Source: Trichopria drosophilae (Eukaryota > Arthropoda > Insecta > Hymenoptera > Diapriidae). Taken from it: DNA of 64,000 nt. The stretch covers positions 24,029,001-24,093,000 of the forward strand of contig CM059587.1 in assembly GCA_030407085.1 (NCBI GenBank). Direction: 5' to 3'. Position 1 is the first letter of the stretch, and each line of letters opens with the position of its first letter. The notes beneath the pieces were generated by a model. The model was given only the letters and a program-made list of their open reading frames with translations. It was not told the DNA's origin and ran no database searches. The translations under genes were made by a program, and so were the position numbers. This document shows, piece after piece, positions 34,711-47,806 of the stretch.

Positions 34711-35626
34711 GTGTCAAGTTTGAACAAAATTGTATGTAATGACAAATTACCTACGTCAGTTTGTTTTTTGTTCAATTTTTATAAAATTAAGTTCCAATTT
34801 TTAAACTATAAAAAATTGTAGGAAGACTAAGAATTTCAATGCGGATATGCAAGGGAGTCGGAAGCATGGAAATTACAATAGACCGATGCAGATATTTAGA
34901 AGATGATACGGAATTTAGCTGACAACGACATGGACAAATAAACATGCACGCAGGAAACGTCATTTCACATTTATAAAACGTCATTTCGCATTTTCTTTCA
35001 ATTTTACTCGAACCTCCAAATAAAAACGTCAAATTGGAAAATTATTAATTATACTTATATTGTAATTAAATAATAAAATAAATAAATTTCATCACTGATC
35101 TATATGTAAGTGAATAGAGATCAGTGAATTTCATAAACCAAAATAAAATGTCTGCCATTTTCTTCCGCTGTAACTCGTATGTATTTTGCGTCTAAAATTT
35201 GGTTATCATTTCGCCCTATGAATTTCGTGATTGCAGAAGGTTTGCCGATTTCTTGGGTTAAAGGAGGATACAAGTTTTGTGGGCGTGGGAGAACCCCGAA
35301 TTGACTGCTATTATCAACAATCGAAAGAAGTGTTAATTGATTTTCGCGGTATCTTTTTATAAATCCTTAGTGATGTTTGGTTCTCCGTGTTTTCACCGGG
35401 TCAAAGAAATGTCAGCGAAAGTGCGAATCATGCTCGGGATTTCTGTTTCGGTCCATTGCAATTTTCAAGTTTTCGTATCCGTTTAATTTCCGCATTGAAA
35501 TTCTAATTCGCCCTACAATTTTTTGATAGTTTGAAAAATGTAAACAAAATTATATAAAAATTGAACAAAAAACAAACTAAGGTAACTAATTTTTCATTAT
35601 ATACAATTTTATTCACACTTGATAAA
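34711..35626. mobile_element. Inverted-repeat element, about 0.9 kb
   Basis: Left arm 34711-34790 ('cagtttgttttttgttcaat' + 'ttttata') and right arm 35549-35626 ('tataaaaattgaacaaaaaa' + 'caaacta') are inverted with about 80% match by eye. The interior holds a small palindrome ATCACTGATCT / AGATCAGTGA (35091-35129) and a GC-richer stretch at 35220-35480. True termini were not resolved. Confidence 0.6.
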
Positions 35627-36039
35627 TTTTGTATACAATACATTGTACATTTTTTTCACTTGTTGCATATTTGTCCTATTTTGCGTTTTTATATTAGTCC
35701 TGCTCAGGTAATGCAATATTTCGGATGTGCCAAAATATTCGTAGATCTGGCCAGAACCTTGATTAGAAATTTGTTATGCAACACGGTTTTGTAGAAAAAT
35801 ATTTATAATCATTCTCGCTCAATTATGCATTTGGTTTTTGTGTAGCGTAGTATAGTTATCGATCAGAACCATGGTAGTTAATAGCCAAAGCCTTCCAATT
35901 CTCAGATTACAAATTAAGGTGCAATTCGGCCCATTAAAAACCAATTCTGAAGGTGTGGTTGTCCCCAAACGATTTCTCCATGGCTTCCAAATTATTACTA
36001 TGCACTTTGATTAATATGGACAAAGGAAGGTGTCTATAA
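35627..36039. other. AT-rich non-coding DNA
   Basis: Nothing recognised. Confidence 0.45.
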
Positions 36040-36645
36040 CTGCTATTGTATTAGGAATATGAGTGAATTACAATGTCGAATACCCTCTGATACTTTCGCG
36101 CCACCGAACAAGCTATTGGCCGATCGTGAACTCTTCCTGCAGATCCAGAGTGAAATCGTCGATCCGCGGTTCCGGTTCCGTTTCCCGCGTACTTTTTCAC
36201 CTTTCCTCGGAATCCTTTTCTCTTGCTCGTAGGAATGCAAATAGCGGACTGAACTTGACGGAAGTTCAATATACAGTATATTCCAGTTCATATATCTGTA
36301 TAGTATGCGTCGGAGCCCGGGGTGCCTTCCGAAGGGTTACAAACTCGCCGGCACTCCTAGAATTGATTTTAATATCAACTTTATTCTTGAACTTCACTCA
36401 CTTAGTTTTCTACTTTCGCCTACTTTTCTTAGTCTCGGAGTAGTCTTTCTTCCGTTTTTGAGACGTTCGCGAATGAAAAGTTTCGCGGCCCGCGATGGGA
36501 GGACTCGAAAAGTCCGCGTAAACACGGACACTAGTGATAACGACCGATGTACATTATGTCGGGCGCAAATTCCTTTTGACGTGATACAATTTACGACAAA
36601 GGCCGGAAGTACTTCCTAAGTGAATAAAAGAATCTTCTCGGCGTC
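36040..36645. other. GC-richer island 5 with overlapping open frames
   Basis: Frames of 72-126 codons are open together on both strands (36043-36291 and 36051-36269 on -; 36063-36443 and 36305-36619 on +). The longest plus frame is Ser/Arg-rich and carries no domain I recognise. The C-terminal part of the second plus frame has one CxxC pair (CTLC) but no zinc-finger partner. Composition, not selection, probably keeps these open. Confidence 0.35.
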
Positions 36646-39099
36646 GAACAAGGTTTTGCACTTGTACCTTGCTTAATTCTCGAAGCGGCCAGTGCATTGT
36701 TAAATCACTGAATTAACGACGACTTGTGAATCGCGATGAACTACTAGGGAACAGCAACTGCCAGTACCATGAAGACCGGCATCAGAGAATCGAATAAGAG
36801 ATAAATACATATTTACGGACACTTTAATAAAATCCGATTAAGATCTGAGCATTATTGAAGTTATAAAACATGTAGAACGAAACGACGATATTTGTCAATA
36901 AGTTATTGATTTTCTGTGACAAAACTACGATTGAAAATGAAAGAATACAACAATTTTTCTGTAGCACAGCTCTGAAGCTGATAGACTGGATTTGCCATCA
37001 ACAAATAACATCTATTATAGATCATTTACTATAATAAGAACCATTTTAGTTGAAGTTCATTCTAAATAATTTATTACATAAACCAGAATATACCGAAGGA
37101 AGCCATAGAATATGGTACAAATATATATATATATGTGTGTGTGTGTGTGTTATAAGGTTAGGGAATATTATATCACATAATATGTAATTGGGGTACTTAA
37201 AAATTGCATAAAACGTTACATAAATATTGTCGTACAGTTTACTAAACCTTGCAGCATAAGGTTAATATCACATGCTATGTAAAGTCCACAAAAAACCTAA
37301 AATTTAAAGTTCAAGTCAAAGTTCTCCAATAGCAGTTGCATAAAACGACAGTACTCGCAAATATTCTCGTCATGAATTCATCAAGATTACGTTTTAAAAT
37401 ATGAAAAAGTAATGAAATATAAACATAGTTTACAAACATTACTGCTTTCTCCTACGAGTAATCCAAAGTGGATGCAATTGTGATGACGAATCTTATTGCA
37501 TTCAAACTGGTGAATATATGTTAGTCCTGGATATAGAAATTCCGAGAGAGTATACGTATATGTGAAAATGTTTGCGACCATAATAACCATAACATTGATG
37601 ATGATTATATTCTTATTAAACACTGGTACGACGTACTCATACACAAAAAAGTGTTGGCTGGTTCATGAAAACAACATATGCTGAACAACGTATTGCTATT
37701 TCAGCAAAATGATTCTAACCAATTTAACTGCTATTAGATTTTATTAAATATTTGATGAAAATAGGGAATAACTTAGTCATTTAATTTATTTAAATATAGC
37801 TCTTTTAATTTACTAATTTGTAAGTTATAATAATTCGTTGTTTTTTTTACAAGGAACAGTATTATAATTTTTAAATTAATTAAGAATGAAGAAAACAAAT
37901 TATGATATTTGTTTTTTATTTATGTTGTCCATTGCAAGATAGGACATTTTAATTTTTTGCTGATTTGTCATACTGAACTCATTATATCTTCATCATTCCT
38001 GCACTACATAGTGGTTATGCAAATTAATACGTCAGTTACTGTTACACGCGTGATCCTAGAAAATTATCGAAAATTAAATGTTGATTGTTAAAATGAGTTA
38101 TTTTTTCGAATTCTTTACTGTTTTAACTACAATAAAGAATGCCAGTTCCGTGAACAAAAGGGAAGCTCCCCTATCTTGTTGAAACTTACATTTAAACGAG
38201 ATTATCCCAATACTCTCTAAAAAAAGCTTGTTTTGCTCTCTTAATGGATATCGACTGGAGCAAGCCGTGTTCCAATCAATCCGCTTTCCAATGATTGGAA
38301 TTTCGAATGTCTCTGCGGTCAATTTCGCGGGAGTGCATCACAATAAAAGTAAATCGATTTTGGATTTGAATCTTCTCTAAAAAACGCAGTAATAACCGAT
38401 GTAAACCCCGTTATTGGGGCATCCCAGTATTGCTCAAGAGACTCCCGAGAAATCATTACGAGTCGCATAATAAAATGAATATTGTGTACGGCTATTAGCA
38501 AACAAATTTCAAGCATTGAAATACAAATTTTCTATCTGTATGGTTTATCACAGTTGGAAAAATGCAAGTGTGCTTCACGTCTCTAATATCATTTATTCTG
38601 ATAACCAAACGACTTTGAGCGATGTAAAACTGGAGGTTTCTATTTGATATATACGAGGTCAAGATGTAAATGCAGCTACGTTGCATACAAGTATGAAAAG
38701 TTTTTTTTTCATTTAGAAAATGTGCTTCTCATCTACACCCATGCGTCAGAAAGAATTAAACCTCGTTTAATCAATGATTCATTCGTTTATATGATTATGT
38801 GTTTCTATCATTTCAATGATATTGATATTGATTATATTACCAAACTTTTGTCACTAGAAAAAATTTAATAAGATTATATTCACATATTTTGTCGACTTCT
38901 ATTTAAATTTACACTTATTTTTAAGTAGAAAAATAATACTACCTAAATTATAAACCGACAAATACATCATAATTAAATTGTGTTCTGAAAACTATTGTTT
39001 AATATAAGTAAAACATTAATATTCATTTGGTAGTCTGATCAACTTTCATGAAAAATTATTGAGCATCAAATTTCTGTTTTTAAAACGATGTCATTTGGA
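36646..39099. other. AT-rich non-coding DNA with (TA)n(TG)n microsatellite
   Basis: A microsatellite occupies 37122-37151 (TA then TG dinucleotides). Otherwise I see no gene or repeat. The overlapping short frames around 38098-38868 have no domain. Confidence 0.5.
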
Positions 39100-39155
39100 A
39101 AAGTTACTGTATCAAATTGCAGCTGTTGATGGCAAGCTAAACGATTTTAAATTAA
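39100..39155 (+). repeat. Direct repeat unit, copy 1
   Basis: 'Gttactgtatcaaattgcag' followed by 'ctgttgatggcaagctaaac' is repeated in the same orientation at 40132-40185 with few differences ('gttactatatcaaattggag', then 'ctgttgacggcaagctaaaa'). The copies are about 1.03 kb apart. Confidence 0.7.
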
Positions 39156-40029
39156 TATCTAAATAAAGTTCTGCATTACGTAAATAACCACTAAACTAAT
39201 AGCGATAAATATAATTAATGTTTGTTTGATCGTAGTAAATGCTTCACAGCAAGAAAACCAATAGATGAAAGCGATAAAGAAGGTAATAAACTCTATTACT
39301 AAATAATTGAGTTGCATCAACTTTCGAGTTGCCTTTATAACGTAACTAGAGTTATTTTAATATTAAGTAAATTATAACGATTAATCGTAATCAACTTTTA
39401 TTATAAAGGCATTTGGTGTCGAATTTGCTACGTAAGTCAATGGTGCTATTAATGGAAATACACTGTACAAGACAGCTATATACAAATTAACAAAGTTATA
39501 TAGGTTTTAAACACACACAGGTACTAATATTTTTTGTAATTTTTAGAAGTAAGCATTAATGTAAATGCACGGCGACAACGCATGCAGACTTTATTGCAGT
39601 CTGTATGAGAAAATATTCAACGATTTTGATCAAGTACGATGGCAATGAATTCGAATAATTGGGATTAACATATTTGAAAATTTAACGTCTATTGTTATAA
39701 TCGTTATATATAACATCTTCAGGCTATATAATCTGTCTATTTGAATTGCCCATTTTCATTACGGATACATCAAGTTTTCTATATGAATAGGTAAATTTTA
39801 TAAGTAAAAGTAAATATTAACATAATTGCAGATTTATCTTCGAAGTGTTATTATATATAGTAAAAATTGTTGTATCTCAGTGTAGCACAAGGAATATTTA
39901 ATACGCCCACTATGGATTTTGTACACGTCTTATCACTTCTTTCAACAAAAAATTTCAGATTATACTTTTAACATTTTTTACTTCTCAGTTCCTCTGCTAA
40001 GTAGGACACGACGGTCGTACCGATCACCT
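39156..40029. other. AT-rich spacer between direct repeats
   Basis: No open frame or motif recognised. If the flanking 50-bp repeats are homologous ends, this would be the interior of a small element, but nothing inside supports that. Confidence 0.35.
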
Positions 40030-40345
40030 TTGGAATTAAGACAAAATATATAAAATCTTTATTATAGAAAATTTCATGGCCTACATTTTGTGTTTGAGTC
40101 ATTTTTTAATACAATTTGTACTTTTGAGATGTTACTATATCAAATTGGAGCTGTTGACGGCAAGCTAAAAGATTTAAAATTTTATAACGTGTACTTTTGA
40201 AATTAAACTGAAAAAACTAAAAAAACTACTTGATGTTTGGCATTTTGTTAATGGATGGGGCTTAAATTTTATCCGACCGTCTCAGTTATTATTGTCATAT
40301 TAGTAATCAGGAGGCAAAAATACATCGAAAGATTAATTATAGACA
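40030..40345 (+). repeat. Family B fragment including direct repeat unit copy 2
   Basis: 'Gaaaatttcatggcctacat' near 40068 and 'caggaggcaaaaatacatcg' near 40309 match the right arm of the 27.9-29.0 kb foldback in the same order. The 40132-40185 segment is the second copy of the direct repeat at 39100. Confidence 0.6.
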
Positions 40346-41559
40346 TGAAAATGTAGATCAATTTTTAGACTTTTTTCCCATTATATTAAAAAAAAAACAT
40401 TTTCAGACCCTGTGCATTGGAACGTTTGATTAAGATATCATGTACCACAACATAGTCCATCCGCAGCCTATTTGACTGTACCCGGTTTCCCTTTACAGTG
40501 TGCGGTGTCCTTTACTCGTGCACCAGAGGAAGGATGGAACTTAAGAAACGATCTTTATCTACAAGCACTGTCCATTTAATATATCGAGGAACTATCTTTC
40601 TCATACATTTGGTTTCTAAGTCTGTCCACCCACTCGAGCCCATTAGGTGTACATGTCATTTCCATTTAACGGGTACGAAAACTTGTATGTGCAGTGCATA
40701 TCCAATGTAATTCAATAACAACAAAGCATTTTTTAATCGAAAAATATACATTTTCTACATTGAATGTCTCTTACAGGTTAGTGAAGATGCATTTCATTAA
40801 GGTCGAAAAGTATATGTTAGAGTAAAAAAGATTTAATTCAGGATAACTTTGCCACAAGTGAAAGGCAATATAATTGATTCCACCTTTCAAATATCTTTGG
40901 AAATTGAGGCGTTACTAAATTTAAATTAAAGACGTTTAAAAGTTTGATGTAAATGTGGAAACAATCTGGGACAAGTTGGGTACAAATCAAAGTCAACCAT
41001 ATTTTTAAAAATACTGGACCACGATTAGCATGTGACTTAATAAACTTGACAGATATAAATGTGTAGTAAATATTTAACATATATTTACGTGTATATAACC
41101 CGGAATTTGAACAATTACTTAATGTTCCGCCTTGCGTGTATTAATCAATCAAATTTGATATTATTAACATTCGTCGTATTCTATAACTAAATTTAAAAAC
41201 GTCAGAGGTGAGACTGACGGTGCGAAAAATACGTTCCTCCGTTGCTGATTAGAATAGTATTCTTATGTACACGTGTTTAACGTAAAACTTTAAAGTTTAT
41301 TTAATGAATTGTATGAAGAAAAATTTATTGTACATCAAAAACTCAATTTCTTATGAGTAACATTCTACATTTCTTGATAGATCGATAATAATTTTTTTCC
41401 TCCTCAGGACACCATCTTCGTAGTTTCCTTTTCTAATTGCAAGTGCACTAAAATATTAATGTTTAAAATGTACAACGTTTTTATTCATTGAGATTATATT
41501 TTCTAATATGAAGAATATTTTAAATGATTCGTCAAGAAATAATGAGCAAATATTATACG
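40346..41559. other. AT-rich non-coding DNA
   Basis: Nothing recognised. The 70-codon frame at 40498-40710 and the 80-codon frame at 40838-41080 have no domain. Confidence 0.45.
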
Positions 41560-41800
41560 TTGCATTAAAGCGCCGCGAAATTAGAAAAGTAACGGAATTA
41601 CTAGGATTAATGAGGATTTTTCCCCTCGAGTCGCGAAGCGGTTGTAAAACCGCGGATTATTAGTCCGTTTAGGAGCTTGCAAGCGCTAGTCCGCAATGAC
41701 GGTGGGCATAAAACATTCACGTTTAAAGCCACTATACTCGGTAATGGTGGTTTTGAACGTAAACTGCCGGGTTCAATTATATATTCTATAATCGACCATT
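41560..41800. other. GC-richer island 6
   Basis: A short CpG-containing block with a hairpin (GCGGTT / AACCGC near 41637-41655). No open frame of note. It may be a regulatory block. Confidence 0.35.
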
Positions 41801-42104
41801 ATTGTGTTGTTCCGTTATTTTAGTGGTGTTTCCAATCTGGACTTAGTCCGGGTAGTAAATTAATTGGTGAACAGGTACGCGAGTCTAAAACTAATTTATG
41901 AGCGTTGTAAATGGTAATTAGTGTGCGAAATGCACGTCTTAAAATGAAAATATATGAAATCATGTTGACTACCACATTGTAAGGCTTTGACATTAATGTA
42001 ACATATTTCTCAAATCCAGACTTTATGTGTCCCATTTACTGATTGCTTTATGTAATCCGCAATAATCGAGACTGCGATATATTATATAAAACCTTTATTG
42101 TTCT

Positions 42105-42467
42105 TTAACCCTTCCTCGACACTGCGGGTCAATGCGACCCGTTGGTTCAGTTTGAAGGCTTATATCCTTCCAGCAATTCAAATAATGGCGGTTTCATGGC
42201 CCTCTGGTGGCAGTCGAAGGATTACAAAAATTGATTTTTAAAAAAAAAAATTTTTTTTTCCCAAATTTTTTAAGCATGTTAATAATTTTTAATATTCTTT
42301 TTTATCATCGGATATCGTTTACGTATGTCCAAAATATACGTCAGAATTTCTACAGATCGATCGGTGCATTCATGACTGAATGGCGAACGATCAAATTTTG
42401 TCTCGGGTCACATTGACCCGTAGTGTCGTTCTTGATGGAAAAAAAAGGCGTGTCGAGGAAGGGTTAA
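42105..42467. mobile_element. piggyBac-type MITE with TTAA duplications
   Basis: TTAA at 42105-42108 and 42464-42467 flank a 355-bp element. Its ends are the perfect 14-bp inverted repeat CCCTTCCTCGACAC (42109-42122) and GTGTCGAGGAAGGG (42450-42463). Just inside, 'gcgggtcaatgcgacccg' on the left and 'cgggtcacattgacccg' on the right form second, palindromic subterminal repeats. TTAA targeting and ends beginning CCC are hallmarks of piggyBac elements. There is no transposase frame, so it depends on an enzyme supplied elsewhere. Confidence 0.9.
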
Positions 42468-42624
42468 TGTAAACTACCTTAAATAGAATTGTTGAGTAAA
42501 AAACATATTGCAATACCGTTTAAGCAAATTTTCTTAAAATAAAATATATAAAAAAGTAAATGTTCATCAATTTCGTTAAAATTTATTTGTAGTGTTGTTC
42601 CCACATTTTTTCTGTTTTTACTTG

Positions 42625-42785
42625 ACAAAGTATTACATTTGGTTACTTCGGAAAAAAAATTAGACTATAGTTTTTCATCAAATGCCGACGTTTTATACCC
42701 TAAAGAAAAGGCAATCAAAAAATGTTTGTCCGTGATTTTGTGTGTATGTACATCCAATTTTTTGCGCGCGGTGTCTCGCCAACGG
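42625..42785 (-). repeat. Family B fragment, inverted
   Basis: On the minus strand this matches 6295-6470: 'catttgatgaaaaactatag' and, upstream, 'atgtacatacacacaaaatc' followed by 'acggaca'. Same order and spacing as the second direct-repeat unit at 6.4 kb. Confidence 0.65.
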
Positions 42786-44050
42786 TAAAACCGATTTTAA
42801 AATTGAACCGTTTTTTAAACTTGGCATGGCCTAACTTGGAACTGATTAGTTTTTTGAGTCCATTCATACTAAAATACGGGGAAGGCGAACAAAAGAAAAC
42901 TAACAGTAAATTTGTTGCTTTTTTTATAAAAATTACAAATCACACAAAAAATGTTCCCAACAAAACAGATGCTGCATCGAATTCTCTAAATAGAAGGTTA
43001 TATACACTTTCTTCGTAAAATAATAGTTAGGTCATAAACGAAAAATAAATATGAAAGAATCACATTATTATTTATTTTGAACAATATAAGTCACAGAAAA
43101 AAAAGTTTTCAAACAAAAAAATATGTTTATATTTTTTTATACTTATATTTATATTTATATTAAAAGTATATTGTTTTCTTCAGAATTTCACGCCTGTTTA
43201 CGTTACTGTTTTACATTAGTTTACTGTTATTTATTTAATTAATACCATTAATCACACGAACGTGCCTTAATACAATAACCGATATGAACTAAGAAGATTC
43301 GTGTTTATAAACACAATGTAAGAAAAATCCATTGGAAAATTCCCACACTTTTACTGTAAGTAATTAACCCATACTGGGTATGGTAAATTTCCCATATTAT
43401 GATAAGGGAAATTCTCCATACACGTTACAGTAAACCAGAATACATGTGGAATAATAAATTTGTTGTGTATGGAAGAAATGATACAAATTTAATTTTCAAT
43501 GACTTTTTGGAAAATTTTTAAACGCGTAATTGTGTTACGTGTTAAAAAATATCCGTACAAGTGTGGGAAAAATAATTTGGAAATTGCATACTTTGTAAAC
43601 ATGGATAATTATTTATAGAAAGAAGTATAACCGAACTCGTTACCTGGAAATAGACTTTACAAATTAATTAGTTATTCCTAGTATCTAAATACGTATAAAT
43701 TCGCACTTACAATTGCACATAGTAGATTTATTGAAATCGTTTTTCACATATACGCATGCTTCACACACATTATTGGATAAACGACACGCTGTACATAGGA
43801 GTAACTACCCCAGTTCACATCTTATACACTAAAAACATGAAGCTTCTCGAACTTACGAGTAGAAACGACATTTGTTGAGAATAATGGGTACTATATGCTA
43901 TATGTGCGCATGCGCGACATGTAAATACGGTACAATTTCAGTACAATACGGAATTTTTCAGGCATTTATAAAGAATGAAAAATTTCCCACATCTGTGTGG
44001 AAAAAGTTCAATACATGTACGACAATTTCATAGATAGGATTATTTTTTAC
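42786..44050. other. AT-rich DNA with scattered TTCCCACA motifs
   Basis: 'Aattcccacacttttactgt' (43338), 'acaagtgtgggaaaaa' (43557) and 'atttcccacatctgtgtgga' (43982) suggest a diverged inverted-repeat element, but I could not align arms. The 98-codon frame at 42722-43018 has no domain. Confidence 0.35.
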
Positions 44051-44054
44051 AGAG

Positions 44055-44220
44055 CGGGTTATCTAATGCTTCGTCTGACATCTGCTATGGGTCGAAGTTT
44101 TGAAAATTATCATTTTCAGTTTTGCCGTAAATTATTTTGTAAATTAAATAGCCGGGTTTACCAAACCCTGTTCAGTCCAGGAGTATGAGCTAAAGGCCGC
44201 TGGGTCGAAGTTACTAGTTA
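44055..44220 (+). repeat. Dispersed repeat family A, copy 2
   Basis: 'Atgggtcgaagttttgaaaa' followed by 'ttatcattttc' matches 49285-49325 and the complement of 5590-5625. 'Ggtcgaagttactag' at the right edge matches 'gtcgcagttactag' near 49428. Confidence 0.6.
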
Positions 44221-46104
44221 TATATATATATATCAAACCGTTCAGGAAGTAGTACCACAAATTGTCTTTGGTTTGTCTTTTGCTTTTACATAATACTTTT
44301 TACTATAAATAGAAATTAAAAAAAGTATAAATTATTCCAGAAAATGTGTGCAGAATTAAGTTACTCTTAATAATAAAGTACAAGATATCTGGGTTATTTC
44401 TGGTTACATCTTTGGTACAGTTACGTGCTTAAAATTTACACATTTTTAATAGTACAATTCAAATAAAATCTATGCAAATTAACAGAATAAATCGTCCTCC
44501 AATTGAAAATAATAAGACAATAGAATTTATTCTTCCAATTTCAAGTATAATTTTGGATAATTTTTGTTATAAATTAGCACAAATGCTAAGTACATACTTA
44601 TATTTCTGAACGTTCTTCAGAATTTGAAGGCATAATTTGTTTACAATTTGATAAATGGTATGTAACATTACTTTAAATTTAAAAAAAAATTATTTAACTC
44701 TCGAAATTTATGCACGAGAAATAGATAGAAAAAGTGTAAAAATCATTTCCTATTCCTTTTCGTGAATATGTTGCAGCAATTTATACCCTTAACCGAATCT
44801 AAAACGATTAAAATTACAAAAGGCAGTAACTGCAGTATCAAACCTGCCATTTGCACTTTCCTTAGCCCCTTTAAAAATTACGTCGTAATTTCGTGGACGG
44901 AATTCAGCAGGAGTTCATACGACTTTCAATGGCGTATCGTGCCTCACGCAAACGAATTTATTCGAAGGAAACGACTTTAAGAAATTACTTTCTAAAGAGC
45001 AGTTCCATTGTTCCGAATAGCTGTCATTTTACGAGCACATTATTCGGCAACCTACGCATTCTTCTCGCAACATTTAGACACATAATGTCTCATGAAATTT
45101 TTTCTATACAAATTTATTTATATATCTCACAATAATAATATCTCACATAATCGAAGTAAACATTACTTAAATTTTACCGCAAAATACATCTTTTCATTTG
45201 TAATTATACAATTTTTCAAAACCGTATAATGGCTACGTAAAATATAACTTGTCAATTTTTAGTAAAAATCAATTAAATTATACACGGAAGTACTTTAGAC
45301 AACTTCAAGGTTCTCGAACACGGCGGACGTCGGAAACGTGCTTAAACCTTTAACGACCTTCTGTTTTTTCGACGTATTTTTTCTGCAGTTACATTTTCGA
45401 TATAAAATGACAAAACATACTTGAAATTACAGCGTTGCACAGCAGTTTTAATGGTTCTCAAAATTGTTAATTTATTTAATCTGCATGATTCTCCATTATG
45501 TCTGAAGTATAGTAAAGAAAACCGATTTATTTGAAATTACAGAATTTTTATGCTCGACAATATTATTCAGTATGATTATACACTTGTAAAATGTACGCCA
45601 CATAAGCAGAAATTGTTGCTATTTCAACTATTGTAATAACGTTGTTATTGGTGCGGCATACCTTGTTAATTCTGACTAATTTTCTTTAGTTACAGAAACT
45701 TGTCTGCTAGATTAGAAATATTGCAAGTTACATTACAAAAATTCTCTATGAAGAGAAACTGTTAGGTTGTTCTTAGATTTTAGAAAAAACGAGTACCGTT
45801 AAAGTGGAAACGATTTGATGCACCGAGAGATGAACTAGAGAATTTATTAACTAACTTCGCTATACACTGCATCATTATGATAAATGATCTTGAACAAAAA
45901 ACGCAACTTTTAATCTATATCTATATTTCTTCCATTTCGGTTTATACCGCAGCTATCCGTCCGTGAATCTAAACATTAAATAAATGATCATAATCGCATA
46001 TTTTAATAGAAATCCCAAGTTACTATGTGCGAAATTAATAAAATTATTAGAGTCGACTGATAAACTAAAGATTTAAAAAATTTTCCAGAAATAACAAATA
46101 GAAG
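44221..46104. other. AT-rich non-coding DNA
   Basis: (TA)n at 44219-44233. A slightly GC-richer patch lies at 44880-45080 with two overlapping short frames. Nothing recognised. Confidence 0.45.
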
Positions 46105-46202
46105 TAACAAATAATAAATTGGTTTTAAACCGGGCTTCTGACCTCCCAGGATCGTAGGTCGTAAGTCAGAAGCCTGGTTTAAAACCAATTTATTATTTGT
46201 TA
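46105..46202. repeat. Compact 98-bp hairpin, 38-bp stem
   Basis: The left arm 46105-46142 ('taacaaataataaattggtt' + 'ttaaaccgggcttctgac') pairs with the right arm 46165-46202 with only one mismatch. That mismatch would be a G-U pair in RNA. The loop is 22 nt. The structure could be a tiny foldback transposon, a hairpin-RNA source or a microRNA-like precursor. The stem is longer than a typical animal pre-miRNA, and both strands could fold, so orientation is unknown. Confidence 0.85.
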
Positions 46203-47539
46203 ATTTAAAAAAAAAATCATAATAATTTAATTTTAAATAGAAGTAACATTTCAACATGCTTTCGCTATTTTCGATTTCACGTAAGGGTCCTTTTTTAAAA
46301 ACATTTTTCAATGAAAATGTTAAACTGCAATTTTTTAATATTAATTATACAAAATATGAAGAAACCAAAAGTGTTAAATGTTGAATAATAACGAGGAGTT
46401 TGTAAAAAAAATCCCATATACACTACACAGAGCGTAAAAAATGGTTAATGAAACCACGAAGCATTGGTAGAAACGATTTTAACATATGTGAATAGTAGAA
46501 TTAACAACATGAAGAGATACCTATTTATTTTTATAATATAAATTTTTATTGTATAAAAATATTAATAACTTTTATAATTATGAAAAGATATCGTTTATAT
46601 TTCAGGTTATGTATGATGTAATTACCGGGAAATAGTAAATAGAACAATGTTATTGTTCCATTTACGATGGATATGGTTAATTTAACTACTTCATGTATTA
46701 AAGCGTAAAGGTTTTTACTATTATGAAGTGTTTGCATTAACTATTTTCTTTATGTAAGGTACGAGAGAAACACTGGGACCTCCCGTTACTGGTCAAATGC
46801 TCCACCAATTTTCAACTGAGTGTCTTTCTGCCATAATCTAGGGTGGTATTTTCAAACTTCCATTCTTCAGAGCAGATTGATCGATTATTTAAATATTAAC
46901 TTTAATGTCCCTTTCTCGTCTTATGGATATTAGAAAGGTTACACCTTTATCCATATTGAAATATCCTTTATCCAAATTTTAGAGGCAGCATTTTCAAACC
47001 TTTTTCAAAGCAAATTGATTTCTCTAAATCTTATATTTAATGTCCCTTACTACTGCTGTGTATATTATAAAGGTTACACATATGAATATTGAAATTATTA
47101 TGCCATGGTCACTGAATAAATGACAATTGCCTTTCTCAGAGCAGCTTCCAAGTAAAATGGAAAGGACTGTTTATAATTTCAGTAACAAAACATTGGGATC
47201 AGTGAATGGTCAATTTATTATATCTTTGGTTATAATTCTTCCGTACTGGATTTACCACAATTATAGTCATGTAGAAATATCTCCAGTAAAAGATGAATCT
47301 GTTTTTTTATTATCTGTTTCTGTTCAGTTTCATGATTTCCCATATTAGAGGTATAGGGAAACCGGGCCATGTAATATAAAATTGGACATATTTCTAGTAA
47401 AGATGTTTCTTGTAATAGCAATTCGTGGTAAAGTTATTTTCTACGATATTTTTTAATTTTCTTAGAAATTAACATTTTTAAAATTAGTATTCGTAGGAAT
47501 TCGACCAAAATTATACCTATGCACTTCTAAGTCGGTTAA
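46203..47539. other. AT-rich non-coding DNA
   Basis: Nothing recognised apart from a duplicated 'aatagaagtaac' next to the hairpin (46096 and 46239). Confidence 0.45.
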
Positions 47540-47806
47540 ATGCGAGGAAAACTCTTCGAGTTGAAATTGAAATTTCCCGACGGAATGAACCACGATTTAA
47601 AGCACCTCAACGACGCGCATTTCCGGGGTAGAAAATATACACCACGCGTGTCATCTCAGCGGCCGTTACCTCGCACCGTTATACAAGACTTGGCGCGACT
47701 TTATGAGTACACAAATCACTTGCGGAAAGCCATATTATATCGACAGAGAGGACTTTTAAAGCCGACCTTCGCCATTTTGGGTAAACCTCGAGTTAAAACA
47801 TTTTAG
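47540..47806 (+). other. GC-richer island 7 with 88-codon frame; coding unsupported
   Basis: One plus-strand frame is open across the block. Its product would be basic and without a signal peptide, membrane segment or recognised motif. Unlike the other islands I do not see several competing open frames here, so this is the least poor candidate for a small exon or microprotein. There is still no domain, splice or homology evidence available to me. Confidence 0.2.

Noticed and set aside
36063..36443. 126-codon open frame
   Set aside because: Four frames are open on both strands in the same GC-richer block, so openness is compositional.
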